From contig NW_027490151.1 of assembly GCF_050948175.1 (NCBI RefSeq), positions 868,001 through 932,000 on the forward strand: a stretch of DNA of 64,000 bases, read 5' to 3'. The position numbers and the translations under genes were made by a program. Under the pieces are notes generated by a model. That model was not told where the DNA came from. It worked only from the letters and a program-made list of their open reading frames with translations, and ran no database searches. The stretch comes from Xylocopa sonorina (taxonomy: Eukaryota > Arthropoda > Insecta > Hymenoptera > Apidae). Of this stretch, positions 1 to 12,270 are shown piece after piece; position 1 is the stretch's first letter; every line of letters begins with the position of its first letter.

Positions 1-277
1 TGGTTCGAATCTTTTTGTCAAACTATCGTCAATACACGAATTTTAATACTAGGTTGGAATTTCTTTCTTCAAACTATTGTCAATATTCAAATTTTAAATA
101 TTGGTTGAAATCTTTATGTCATACAATCGTCAATAACCGAATTTTAATACTAGGTTGCAATTTTTTTCTTCAAACTATAGCCTATATACGAAATTTAGCT
201 CTCGGTAGGAATTTTTTGGTCAAACTATCGTCAATGTACGAATTTTAACTCTCGGTGGGCACTTTTTCTTCAAACTA
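1..277. repeat. Partial block shared with 706-982 and 2619-2895
   Basis: The first 277 bases match 706-982 at an offset of 705 bp (14 monomers), including the uncommon ACTAGGTTGCAATTT and ATAACCGAATTTT variants. The same block recurs again at offset 2,618. The window therefore opens inside an array that continues leftwards. After about position 278 the match is lost: ACTGTCAATATTC here against ACTATCAATACTC there. Confidence 0.8.
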
Positions 278-540
278 CTGTCAATATTCAAATTTTAACT
301 ATTGGTTCGAATCTTTTTGTCAAACAATCGTCAATACACGAATTTTAATACTAGGTTGGAATTTTTATCTTCAAACTATCGCCTATATACGAAATTTAAC
401 TCGCGGTAGGAATTTTTTGGTCAAGCTATCGTCAATGTACGAATTTTAGCTCTCGGTGGGCACTTTTTCTTCAAACTACTATCAATACTCAAATTTTAAA
501 TATTGGTTGAAATCTTTATGTTAAGCAATCGTCAATAATC

Positions 541-3500
541 GAATTTTAATACTAGGTTGGAATTTTTTTCTTCAAACTATCGCCTATATACGAAATTTAA
601 CTCTCGGGAGGAATTTTTTGGTCAATCTACCGTCAATGTACGAATTTTATCTCTCGGTGGGAACTTTTTTCTTCAAACTACTGTCAATATTCAAATTTTA
701 ACTATTGGTTCGAATCTTTTTGTCAAACTATCGTCAATACACGAATTTTAATACTAGGTTGGAATTTCTTTCTTCAAACTATTGTCAATATTCAAATTTT
801 AAATATTGGTTGAAATCTTTATGTCATACAATCGTCAATAACCGAATTTTAATACTAGGTTGCAATTTTTTTCTTCAAACTATAGCCTATATACGAAATT
901 TAGCTCTCGGTAGGAATTTTTTGGTCAAACTATCGTCAATGTACGAATTTTAACTCTCGGTGGGCACTTTTTCTTCAAACTACTATCAATACTCAAATTT
1001 TAACTATTGTTTGGAATCTTTTTGTCAACAATCGTCAATACACGAATTTTAATACTAGGTTGGAATTTTTATCATCAAACTATCGCCTATATACGAAATT
1101 TAACTCTCCGGAGGAATTTTTTGGTCAAGCTACCGTCAATGTACGAATTTCAACTCCCGGTGGGCACTTTTTTCTTCAAACTACTGTCAATACTCAAATT
1201 TTAACTATTGGTTGAAATCTTTATGTCAAACAATCGTCAATAAACGAACTTTAATACTAGGTTGGAATTTTTTTCTTCAAACTATTGTCAATATTCAAAG
1301 TTTAACTATTGGTTGGAATCTTTTTGTCAAACAATCGTCAATACACGAATTTTAATACTAGGTTGGAATTTTTTTCTTCAAACTACTGTCAATATTCAAA
1401 TTTTAAATATTGGTTCAAATCTTTATGTCAAACAATCGTCAATAAACGAATTTTAATACTAGGTTGGAATTTTTTTCTTCAAACTATCGCCTATATACAA
1501 AATTTAACTCTCCGGAGGAATTTTTTGGTCAAGCTACCGTCAATGTACGAATTTTAACTCTCGGTGGGCACTTTTTTCTTCAAACTACTGTCAATATTCA
1601 AATTTTAACTATTGGTTGGAATCTTTTTGTCAACAATCGTCAATACACGAATTTTAATACTAGGTTGGAATTTTTATCATCAAACTATCGCCTATATACG
1701 AAATTTAACTCTCGGGAGGAATTTTTTGGTAAACCTACCGTCAATGCACGAATTTTAACTCTCGGTGGGCACTTTTTTCTTCAAACTACTGTCAATATTC
1801 AAATTTTAACTATTGGTTCGAATCTTTTTGTCAAACAATCGTCAATACACGAATTTTAATACTAGGTTGGAATTTTTATCTTCAAACTATCGCCTATATA
1901 CGAAATTTAACTCGCGGTAGGAATTTTTTGGTTAAGCTATCGTCAATGTACGAATTTTAGCTCTCGGTGGGGACTTTTTCTTCAAACTACTATCAATACT
2001 CAAATTTTAAATATTGGTTGAAATCTTTATGTCAAACAATCGTCAATAATCGAATTTTAATACTAGGTTGGAATTTTTATCATCAAACTATAGCCTATAT
2101 ACGAAATGTAGCTCTCGGTAGGAATTTTTTGGTCAAACCATCGTCAATGTACGAATTTTAACTCTCGGTGGGCACTTTTTCTTCAAACTACTATCAATAT
2201 TCAAGTTTTAACTATTGGTTCGAATCTTTTTGTCAAACAATCGTCAATACACGAATTTTAATACTAGGTTGGAATTTTTATCATCAAACTATCGCCTATA
2301 TACGAAATTTAACTCTCGGGAGGAAGTTTTTGTTCAAGCTACCGTCAATGTACGAATTTTAACTCTCGGTGGGAACTTTTTCTTCAAACTACTGTCAATA
2401 TTCAAATTTTAACTATTGGTTGAAATCTTTATGTCAAACAATCGTCAATAAACGAATTTTAATACTAGGTTGGAATTTTTTTCTTCAAACTATCGCCTAT
2501 ATACGAAATTTAACTCTCGGGAGGAATTTTTTGGTCAATCTACCGTCAATGTACGAATTTTATCTCTCGGTGGGAACTTTTTTCTTCAAACTACTGTCAA
2601 TATTCAAATTTTAACTATTGGTTCGAATCTTTTTGTCAAACTATCGTCAATACACGAATTTTAATACTAGGTTGGAATTTCTTTCTTCAAACTATTGTCA
2701 ATATTCAAATTTTAAATATTGGTTGAAATCTTTATGTCATACAATCGTCAATAACCGAATTTTAATACTAGGTTGCAATTTTTTTCTTCAAACTATAGCC
2801 TATATACGAAATTTAGCTCTCGGTAGGAATTTTTTGGTCAAACTATCGTCAATGTACGAATTTTAACTCTCGGTGGGCACTTTTTCTTCAAACTACTATC
2901 AATACTCAAATTTTAACTATTGTTTGGAATCTTTTTGTCAACAATCGTCAATACACGAATTTTAATACTAGGTTGGAATTTTTATCATCAAACTATCGCC
3001 TATATACGAAATTTAACTCTCCGGAGGAATTTTTTGGTCAAGCTACCGTCAATGTACGAATTTCAACTCCCGGTGGGCACTTTTTTCTTCAAACTACTGT
3101 CAATACTCAAATTTTAACTATTGGTTGAAATCTTTATGTCAAACAATCGTCAATAAACGAACTTTAATACTAGGTTGGAATTTTTTTCTTCAAACTATTG
3201 TCAATATTCAAAGTTTAACTATTGGTTGGAATCTTTTTGTCAAACAATCGTCAATACACGAATTTTAATACTAGGTTGGAATTTTTTTCTTCAAACTACT
3301 GTCAATATTCAAATTTTAAATATTGGTTCAAATCTTTATGTCAAACAATCGTCAATAAACGAATTTTAATACTAGGTTGGAATTTTTTTCTTCAAACTAT
3401 CGCCTATATACGAAATTTAACTCTCGGGAGGAATTTTTTGGTCAAGCTACCGTCAATGTACGAATTTTAACTCTCGGTGGGCACTTTTTTCTTCAAACTA

Positions 3501-4190
3501 CTGTCAATATTCAAATTTTAACTATTGGTTGGAATCTTTTTGTCAACAATCGTCAATACACGAATTTTAATACTAGGTTGGAATTTTTATCATCAAACTA
3601 TCGCCTATATACGAAATTTAACTCTCGGGAGGAATTTTTTGGTAAACCTACCGTCAATGCACGAATTTTAACTCTCGGTGGGCACTTTTTTCTTCAAACT
3701 ACTGTCAATATTCAAATTTTAACTATTGGTTCGAATCTTTTTGTCAAACAATCGTCAATACACGAATTTTAATACTAGGTTGGAATTTTTATCTTCAAAC
3801 TATCGCCTATATACGAAATTTAACTCTCGGGAGGAATTTTTTGGTAAACCTACCGTCAATGCACGAATTTTAACTCTCGGTGGGCACTTTTTTCTTCAAA
3901 CTACTGTCAATATTCAAATTTTAACTATTGGTTCGAATCTTTTTGTCAAACAATCGTCAATACACGAATTTTAATACTAGGTTGGAATTTTTATCTTCAA
4001 ACTATCGCCTATATACGAAATTTAACTCGCGGTAGGAATTTTTTGGTCAAGCTATCGTCAATGTACGAATTTTAGCTCTCGGTGGGCACTTTTTCTTCAA
4101 ACTACTATCAATACTCAAATTTTAAATATTGGTTGAAATCTTTATGTCAAACAATCGTCAATAATCGAATTTTAATACTAGGTTGGAATT
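541..4190. repeat. 1,913-bp (38-monomer) HOR, about 1.9 copies
   Basis: Positions from about 541 match those 1,913 bp further on, for example 557/2470, 1007/2920, 1262/3175 and 1464/3377. Shared rare words include TTTCAACTCCCGG (1148, 3061) and AAAGTTTAACTATTGG (1297, 3210). The second copy contains one extra 202-bp tetramer (3773-3974 repeats 3572-3772). After it the match continues at an offset of 2,115 bp to about 4190. A few substitutions separate the copies, such as CTCCGGAGG against CTCGGGAGG near 1510/3423. Confidence 0.85.
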
Positions 4191-4639
4191 TTTTTCTTCA
4201 AACTATCGCCTATATACGAAATTTAACTCTCCGGAGGAATTTTTTGGTCAAGCTACCGTCAATGTACGAATTTTAACTCTCGGTGGGAACTTTTTTCTTC
4301 AAACTACTGTCAATATTCAAATTTTAACTATTGGTTCGAATCTTTTTGTCAAACAATCGTCAATACACGAATTTTAATACTAGGTTGGAATTTCTTTCTT
4401 CAAACTATTGTCAATATTCAAATTTTAAATATTGGTTGAAATCTTTATGTCATACAATCATCAATAATCGAATTTTAATACTAGGTTGGAATTTTTTTCT
4501 TCAAACTATAGCCTATATACGAAATTTAGCTCTCGGTAGGAATTTTTTGGTCAAACTATCGTCAATGTACGAATTTTAACTCTCGGTGGGCACTTTTTCT
4601 TCAAACTACTATCAATACTCAAATTTTAACTATTGTTTG

Positions 4640-5414
4640 GAATCTTTTTGTCAACAATCGTCAATACACGAATTTTAATACTAGGTTGGAATTTTTATCA
4701 TCAAACTATCGCCTATATACGAAATTTAACTCTCCGGAGGAATTTTTTGGTCAAGCTACCGTCAATGTACGAATTTTAACTCTCGGTGGGAAGTTTTTCT
4801 TCAAACTACTGTCAATATTCAAATTTTAACTATTGGTTGAAGTCTTTATGTCAAACAATCGTCAATAAACGAATTTTAATACTAGGTTGGAATTTTTTTC
4901 TTCAAACTATCGCCTATATACAAAATTTAACTCTCCGGAGGAATTTTTTGGTCAAGCTACCGTCAATGTACGAATTTTAACTCTCGGTGGGCACTTTTTT
5001 CTTCAAACTACTGTCAATATTCAAATTTTAACTATTGGTTGGAATCTTTTTGTCAACAATCGTCAATACACGAATTTTAATACTAGGTTGGAATTTTTAT
5101 CATCAAACTATCGCCTATATACGAAATTTAACTCTCCGGAGGAATTTTTTGGTCAAGCTACCGTCAATGTACGAATTTTAACTCTCGGTGGGAAGTTTTT
5201 CTTCAAACTACTGTCAATATTCAAATTTTAACTATTGGTTGAAGTCTTTATGTCAAACAATCGTCAATAAACGAATTTTAATACTAGGTTGGAATTTTTT
5301 TCTTCAAACTATCGCCTATATACAAAATTTAACTCTCCGGAGGAATTTTTTGGTCAAGCTACCGTCAATGTACGAATTTTAACTCTCGGTGGGCACTTTT
5401 TTCTTCAAACTACT
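4640..5414. repeat. 402-bp (8-monomer) tandem duplication
   Basis: Two adjacent copies about 402 bp apart share the uncommon D variant CTCGGTGGGAAGTTTTTC (near 4784 and 5186) and the A variant GGTTGAAGTCTTTATG. The corresponding tracts at 4786-4980 and 5188-5382 appear identical. Being two tetramers long, the duplication keeps the C-D-A-B phase. Confidence 0.85.
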
Positions 5415-6310
5415 GTCAATACTCAAATTTTAACTATTGGTTGAAATCTTTATGTCAAACAATCGTCAATAAACGAACTTTAATACTAGGTTGGAATTTT
5501 TTTCTTCAAACTATTGTCAATATTCAAATTTTAACTATTGGTTGGAATCTTTTTGTCAAACAATCGTCAATACACGAATTTTAATACTAGGTTGGAATTT
5601 TTTTCTTCAAACTACTGTCAATATTCAAATTTTAAATATTGGTTCAAATCATTATGTCAAACAATCGTCAATAAACGAATTTTAATACTAGGTTGGAATT
5701 TTTTTCTTCAAACTATCGCCTATATACGAAATTTAACTCTCCGGAGGAATTTTTTGGTCAAGCTACCGTCAATGTACGAATTTTAACTCTCGGTGGGCAC
5801 TTTTTTCTTCAAACTACTGTCAATATTCAAATTTTAACTATTGGTTGGAATCTTTTTGTCAACAATCGTCAATACACGAATTTTAATACTAGGTTGGAAT
5901 TTTTATCATCAAACTATCGCCTATATACGAAATTTAACTCTCGGGAGGAATTTTTTGGTAAACCTACCGTCAATGCACGAATTTTAACTCTCGGTGGGCA
6001 CTTTTTTCTTCAAACTACTGTCAATATTCAAATTTTAACTATTGGTTCGAATCTTTTTGTCAAACAATCGTCAATACACGAATTTTAATACTAGGTTGGA
6101 ATTTTTATCTTCAAACTATCGCCTATATACGAAATTTAACTCGCGGTAGGAATTTTTTGGTCAAGCTATCGTCAATGTACGAATTTTAGCTCTCGGTGGG
6201 CACTTTTTCTTCAAACTACTATCAATACTCAAATTTTAAATATTGGATGAAATCTTTATGTTAAGCAATCGTCAATAATCGAATTTTAATACTAGGTTGG
6301 AATTTTTTTC
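5396..6310. repeat. Partial third relative of the 1.9-kb HOR
   Basis: The stretch matches 3080-3825 at an offset of 2,316 bp (46 monomers) and 1167-1910 at 4,229 bp (84 monomers). Near its right end it shares the rare word ATGTTAAGCAATCG with position 518 (here 6258), 5,740 bp apart (114 monomers). It therefore looks like a diverged, rearranged copy of material from the 0.5-4.2 kb block. Confidence 0.7.
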
Positions 6311-9300
6311 TTCAAACTATCGCCTATATACGAAATTTAACTCTCGGGAGGAATTTTTTGGTAAACCTATCGTCAATGCACGAATTTTAACTCTCGGTGG
6401 GCACTTTTTTCTTCAAACTACTGTCAATATTCAAATTTTAACTATTGGTTCGAATCTTTTTGTCAAACAATCGTCAATACACGAATTTTAATACTAGGTT
6501 GGAATTTTTATCTTCAAACTATCGTCTATATACGAAATTTAACTCGCGGTAGGAATTTTTTGGTCAAGCTATCGTCAATGTACGAATTTTATCTCTCGGT
6601 GGGCACTTTTTCTTCAAACTACTATCAATACTCAAATTTTAAATATTGGTTGAAATCTTTATGTCAAACAATCGTCAATAATCGAGTTTTAATACTAGGT
6701 TGGAATTTTTTTCTTCAAACTATCGCCTATATACGAAATTTAACTCTCGGGAGGAATTTTTTGGTCAAGCTACCGTCAATGTACGAATTTTAATTCTCGG
6801 TGGGAACTTTTTCTTCAAACTACTGTCAATATTCAAATTTTAACTATTGGTTGAAATCTTTATGTCAAACAATCGTCAATAAACGAACTTTAATACTAGG
6901 TTGGAATTTTTTTCTTCAAACTATTGTCAATATTCAAATTTTAACTATTGGTTGTAATCTTTTTGTCAAACAATCGTCAATACACGAATTTTAATACTAG
7001 GTTGGAATTTTTTTCTTCAAACTACTGTCAATATTCAAATTTTAAATATTGGTTCAAATCTTTATGTCAAACAATCGTCAATAAACGAATTTTAATACTA
7101 GGTTGGAATTTTTTTCTTCAAACTATCGCCTATATACGAAATTTAACTCTCGGGAGGAATTTTTTGGTCAAGCTACCGTCAATGTACTAATTTTAACTCT
7201 CGGTGGGCACTTTTTCTTCAAACTACTATCAATACTCAAATTTTAACTATTGTTTGGAATCTTTTTGTCAACAATCGTCAATACACGAATTTTAATACTA
7301 GGTTGGAATTTTTATCATCAAACTATCGCCTATATACGAAATTTAACTCTCGGGAGGAATTTTTTGGTAAACCTACCGTCAATGCACGAATTTTAACTCT
7401 CGGTGGGCACTTTTTTCTTCAAACTACTGTCAATATTCAAATTTTAACTATTGGTTCGAATCTTTTTGTCAAACAATCGTCAATACACGAATTTTAATAC
7501 TAGGTTGGAATTTTTGTCTTCAAACTATCGCCTATATACGAAATTTAACTCGCGGTAGGAATTTTTTGGTCAAGCTATCGTCAATGTACGAATTTTAGCT
7601 CTCGGTGGGCACTTATTCTTCAAACTACTATCAATACTCAAATTTTAAATATTGGTTGAAATCTTTATGTCAAACAATCGTCAATAATCGAGTTTTAATA
7701 CTAGGTTGGAATTTTTTTCTTCAAACTATCGCCTATATACGAAATTTAACTCTCGGGAGGAATTTTTTGGTCAAGCTACCGTCAATGTACGAATTTCAAT
7801 TCTCGGTGGGAACTTTTTCTTCAAACTACTGTCAATATTCAAATTTTAACTATTGGTTGAAATCTTTATGTCAAACAATCGTCAATAAACGAATTTTAAT
7901 ACTAGGTTGGAATTTTTATCTTCAAACTATCGCCTATATACGAAATTTAACTCGCGGTAGGAATTTTTTGGTCAAGCTATCGTCAATGTACGAATTTTAG
8001 CTCTCGGTGGGCACTTTTTCTTCAAACTACTATCAATACTCAAATTTTAAATATTGGTTGAAATCTTTATGCCAAACAATCGTCAATAACCGAGTTTTAA
8101 TACTAGGTTGGAATTTTTTTCTTCAAACTATCGCCTATATACGAAATTTAACTCTCGGGAGGAATTTTTTGGTCAAGCTACCGTCAATGTACGAATTTTA
8201 ATTCTCGGTGGGAACTTTTTCTTCAAACTACTGTCAATATTCAAATTTTAACTATTGGTTGAAATCTTTATGTCAAACAATCGTCAATAAACGAATTTTA
8301 ATACTAGGTTGGAATTTTTTCTTCAAACTATCGCCTATATACGAAATTTAACTCTCCGGAGGAATTTTTTGGTCAAGCTACCGTCAATGTACGAATTTTA
8401 ACTCCCGGTGGGCACTTTTTTCTTCAAACTACTGTCAATACTCAAATTTTAACTATTGGTTGAAATCTTTATGTCAAACAATCGTCAATAAACGAACTTT
8501 AATACTAGGTTGGAATTTTTTTCTTCAAACTATTGTCAATATTCAAATTTTAACTATTGGTTGGAATCTTTTTGTCAAACAATCGTCAATACACGAATTT
8601 TAATACTAGGTTGGAATTTTTTTCTTCAAACTACTGTCAATATTCAAATTTTAAATATTGGTTCAAATCTTTATGTCAAACCATCGTCAATAAACGAATT
8701 TTAATACTAGGTTGGAATTTTTTTCTTCAAACTATCGCCTATATACGAAATTTAACTCTCGGGAGGAATTTTTTGGTCAAGCTACCGTCAATGTACGAAT
8801 TTTAACTCTCGGTGGGCACTTTTTCTTCAAACTACTATCAATACTCAAATTTTAACTATTGGTTGAAATCTTTATGTCAAACAATCGTCAATAAACGAAC
8901 TTTAATACTAGGTTGGAATTTTTTTCTTCAAACTATTGTCAATATTCAAATTTTAACTATTGGTTGGAATCTTTTTGTCAACAATCGTCAATACACGAAT
9001 TTTAATACTAGGTTGGAATTTTTATCATCAAACTATCGCTTATATACGAAATTTAACTCTCGGGAGGAATTTTTTGGTAAACCTACCGTCAATGCACGAA
9101 TTTTAACTCTCGGTGGGCACTTTTTTCTTCAAACTACTGTCAATATTCAAATTTTAACTATTGGTTCGAATCTTTTTGTCAAACAATCGTCAATACACGA
9201 ATTTTAATACTAGGTTGGAATTTTTATCTTCAAACTATCGCCTATATACGAAATTTAACTCGCGGTAGGAATTTTTTGGTCAAGCTATCGTCAATGTACG

Positions 9301-12270
9301 AATTTTAGCTCTCGGTGGGCACTTTTTCTTCAAACTACTATCAATACTCAAATTTTAAATATTGGTTGAAATCTTTATGTCAAACAATCGTCAATAATCG
9401 AGTTTTAATACTAGGTTGGAATTTTTTTCTTCAAACTATCGCCTATATACGAAATTTAACTCTCGGGAGGAATTTTTTGGTCAAGCTACCGTCAATGTAC
9501 GAATTTTAATTCTCGGTGGGAACTTTTTCTTCAAACTACTGTCAATATTCAAATTTTAACTATTGGTTGAAATCTTTATGTCAAACAATCGTCAATAAAC
9601 GAACTTTAATACTAGGTTGGAATTTTTTTCTTCAAACTATTGTCAATATTCAAATTTTAACTATTGGTTGTAATCTTTTTGTCAAACAATCGTCAATACA
9701 CGAATTTTAATACTAGGTTGGAATTTTTTTCTTCAAACTACTGTCAATATTCAAATTTTAAATATTGGTTCAAATCTTTATGTCAAACAATCGTCAATAA
9801 ACGAATTTTAATACTAGGTTGGAATTTTTTTCTTCAAACTATCGCCTATATACGAAATTTAACTCTCGGGAGGAATTTTTTGGTCAAGCTACCGTCAATG
9901 TACTAATTTTAACTCTCGGTGGGCACTTTTTCTTCAAACTACTATCAATACTCAAATTTTAACTATTGTTTGGAATCTTTTTGTCAACAATCGTCAATAC
10001 ACGAATTTTAATACTAGGTTGGAATTTTTATCATCAAACTATCGCCTATATACGAAATTTAACTCTCGGGAGGAATTTTTTGGTAAACCTACCGTCAATG
10101 CACGAATTTTAACTCTCGGTGGGCACTTTTTTCTTCAAACTACTGTCAATATTCAAATTTTAACTATTGGTTCGAATCTTTTTGTCAAACAATCGTCAAT
10201 ACACGAATTTTAATACTAGGTTGGAATTTTTGTCTTCAAACTATCGCCTATATACGAAATTTAACTCGCGGTAGGAATTTTTTGGTCAAGCTATCGTCAA
10301 TGTACGAATTTTAGCTCTCGGTGGGCACTTATTCTTCAAACTACTATCAATACTCAAATTTTAAATATTGGTTGAAATCTTTATGTCAAACAATCGTCAA
10401 TAATCGAGTTTTAATACTAGGTTGGAATTTTTTTCTTCAAACTATCGCCTATATACGAAATTTAACTCTCGGGAGGAATTTTTTGGTCAAGCTACCGTCA
10501 ATGTACGAATTATAATTCTCGGTGGGAACTTTTTCTTCAAACTACTGTCAATATTCAAATTTTAACTATTGGTTGAAATCTTTATGTCAAACAATCGTCA
10601 ATAAACGAATTTTAATACTAGGTTGGAATTTTTATCTTCAAACTATCGCCTATATACGAAATTTAACTCGCGGTAGGAATTTTTTGGTCAAGCTATCGTC
10701 AATGTACGAATTTTAGCTCTCGGTGGGCACTTTTTCTTCAAACTACTATCAATACTCAAATTTTAAATATTGGTTGAAATCTTTATGCCAAACAATCGTC
10801 AATAACCGAGTTTTAATACTAGGTTGGAATTTTTTTCTTCAAACTATCGCCTATATACGAAATTTAACTCTCGGGAGGAATTTTTTGGTCAAGCTACCGT
10901 CAATGTACGAATTTTAATTCTCGGTGGGAACTTTTTCTTCAAACTACTGTCAATATTCAAATTTTAACTATTGGTTGAAATCTTTATGTCAAACAATCGT
11001 CAATAAACGAATTTTAATACTAGGTTGGAATTTTTTCTTCAAACTATCGCCTATATACGAAATTTAACTCTCCGGAGGAATTTTTTGGTCAAGCTACCGT
11101 CAATGTACGAATTTTAACTCCCGGTGGGCACTTTTTTCTTCAAACTACTGTCAATACTCAAATTTTAACTATTGGTTGAAATCTTTATGTCAAACAATCG
11201 TCAATAAACGAACTTTAATACTAGGTTGGAATTTTTTTCTTCAAACTATTGTCAATATTCAAATTTTAACTATTGGTTGGAATCTTTTTGTCAAACAATC
11301 GTCAATACACGAATTTTAATACTAGGTTGGAATTTTTTTCTTCAAACTACTGTCAATATTCAAATTTTAAATATTGGTTCAAATCTTTATGTCAAACCAT
11401 CGTCAATAAACGAATTTTAATACTAGGTTGGAATTTTTTTCTTCAAACTATCGCCTATATACGAAATTTAACTCTCGGGAGGAATTTTTTGGTCAAGCTA
11501 CCGTCAATGTACGAATTTTAACTCTCGGTGGGCACTTTTTCTTCAAACTACTATCAATACTCAAATTTTAACTATTGGTTGAAATCTTTATGTCAAACAA
11601 TCGTCAATAAACGAACTTTAATACTAGGTTGGAATTTTTTTCTTCAAACTATTGTCAATATTCAAATTTTAACTATTGGTTGGAATCTTTTTGTCAACAA
11701 TCGTCAATACACGAATTTTAATACTAGGTTGGAATTTTTATCATCAAACTATCGCTTATATACGAAATTTAACTCTCGGGAGGAATTTTTTGGTAAACCT
11801 ACCGTCAATGCACGAATTTTAACTCTCGGTGGGCACTTTTTTCTTCAAACTACTGTCAATATTCAAATTTTAACTATTGGTTCGAATCTTTTTGTCAAAC
11901 AATCGTCAATACACGAATTTTAATACTAGGTTGGAATTTTTATCTTCAAACTATCGCCTATATACGAAATTTAACTCGCGGTAGGAATTTTTTGGTCAAG
12001 CTATCGTCAATGTACGAATTTTAGCTCTCGGTGGGCACTTTTTCTTCAAACTACTATCAATACTCAAATTTTAAATATTGGTTGAAATCTTTATGTCAAA
12101 CAATCGTCAATAATCGAGTTTTAATACTAGGTTGGAATTTTTTTCTTCAAACTATCGCCTATATACGAAATTTAACTCTCGGGAGGAATTTTTTGGTCAA
12201 GCTACCGTCAATGTACGAATTTTAATTCTCGGTGGGAACTTTTTCTTCAAACTACTGTCAATATTCAAAT
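6310..12270. repeat. 2,716-bp (54-monomer) HOR, about 2.2 copies
   Basis: Copy 1 (about 6310-9025) and copy 2 (about 9026-11741) align without length change. Pairs include 6948/9664, 7303/10019, 8510/11226 and 8812/11528. A third, partial copy runs to about 12270. Shared private words include TTGGTTGTAATC (6950, 9666), ATGTACTAATTTT (7182, 9898), CGGTGGGCACTTATTC (7600, 10316) and TCGCTTATATACG (9037, 11753). Only a handful of differences were noticed between copies, such as GAATTTCAATT at 7793 against GAATTATAATT at 10509. This suggests a recent duplication or ongoing homogenisation. Confidence 0.88.

Noticed and set aside
1225..1245. AATAAA in B monomers as a polyadenylation signal
   Set aside because: TCAATAAACG is a common B-monomer variant in AT-rich DNA, repeated hundreds of times with no gene upstream. 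It may end stray transcripts but cannot be called a functional signal.
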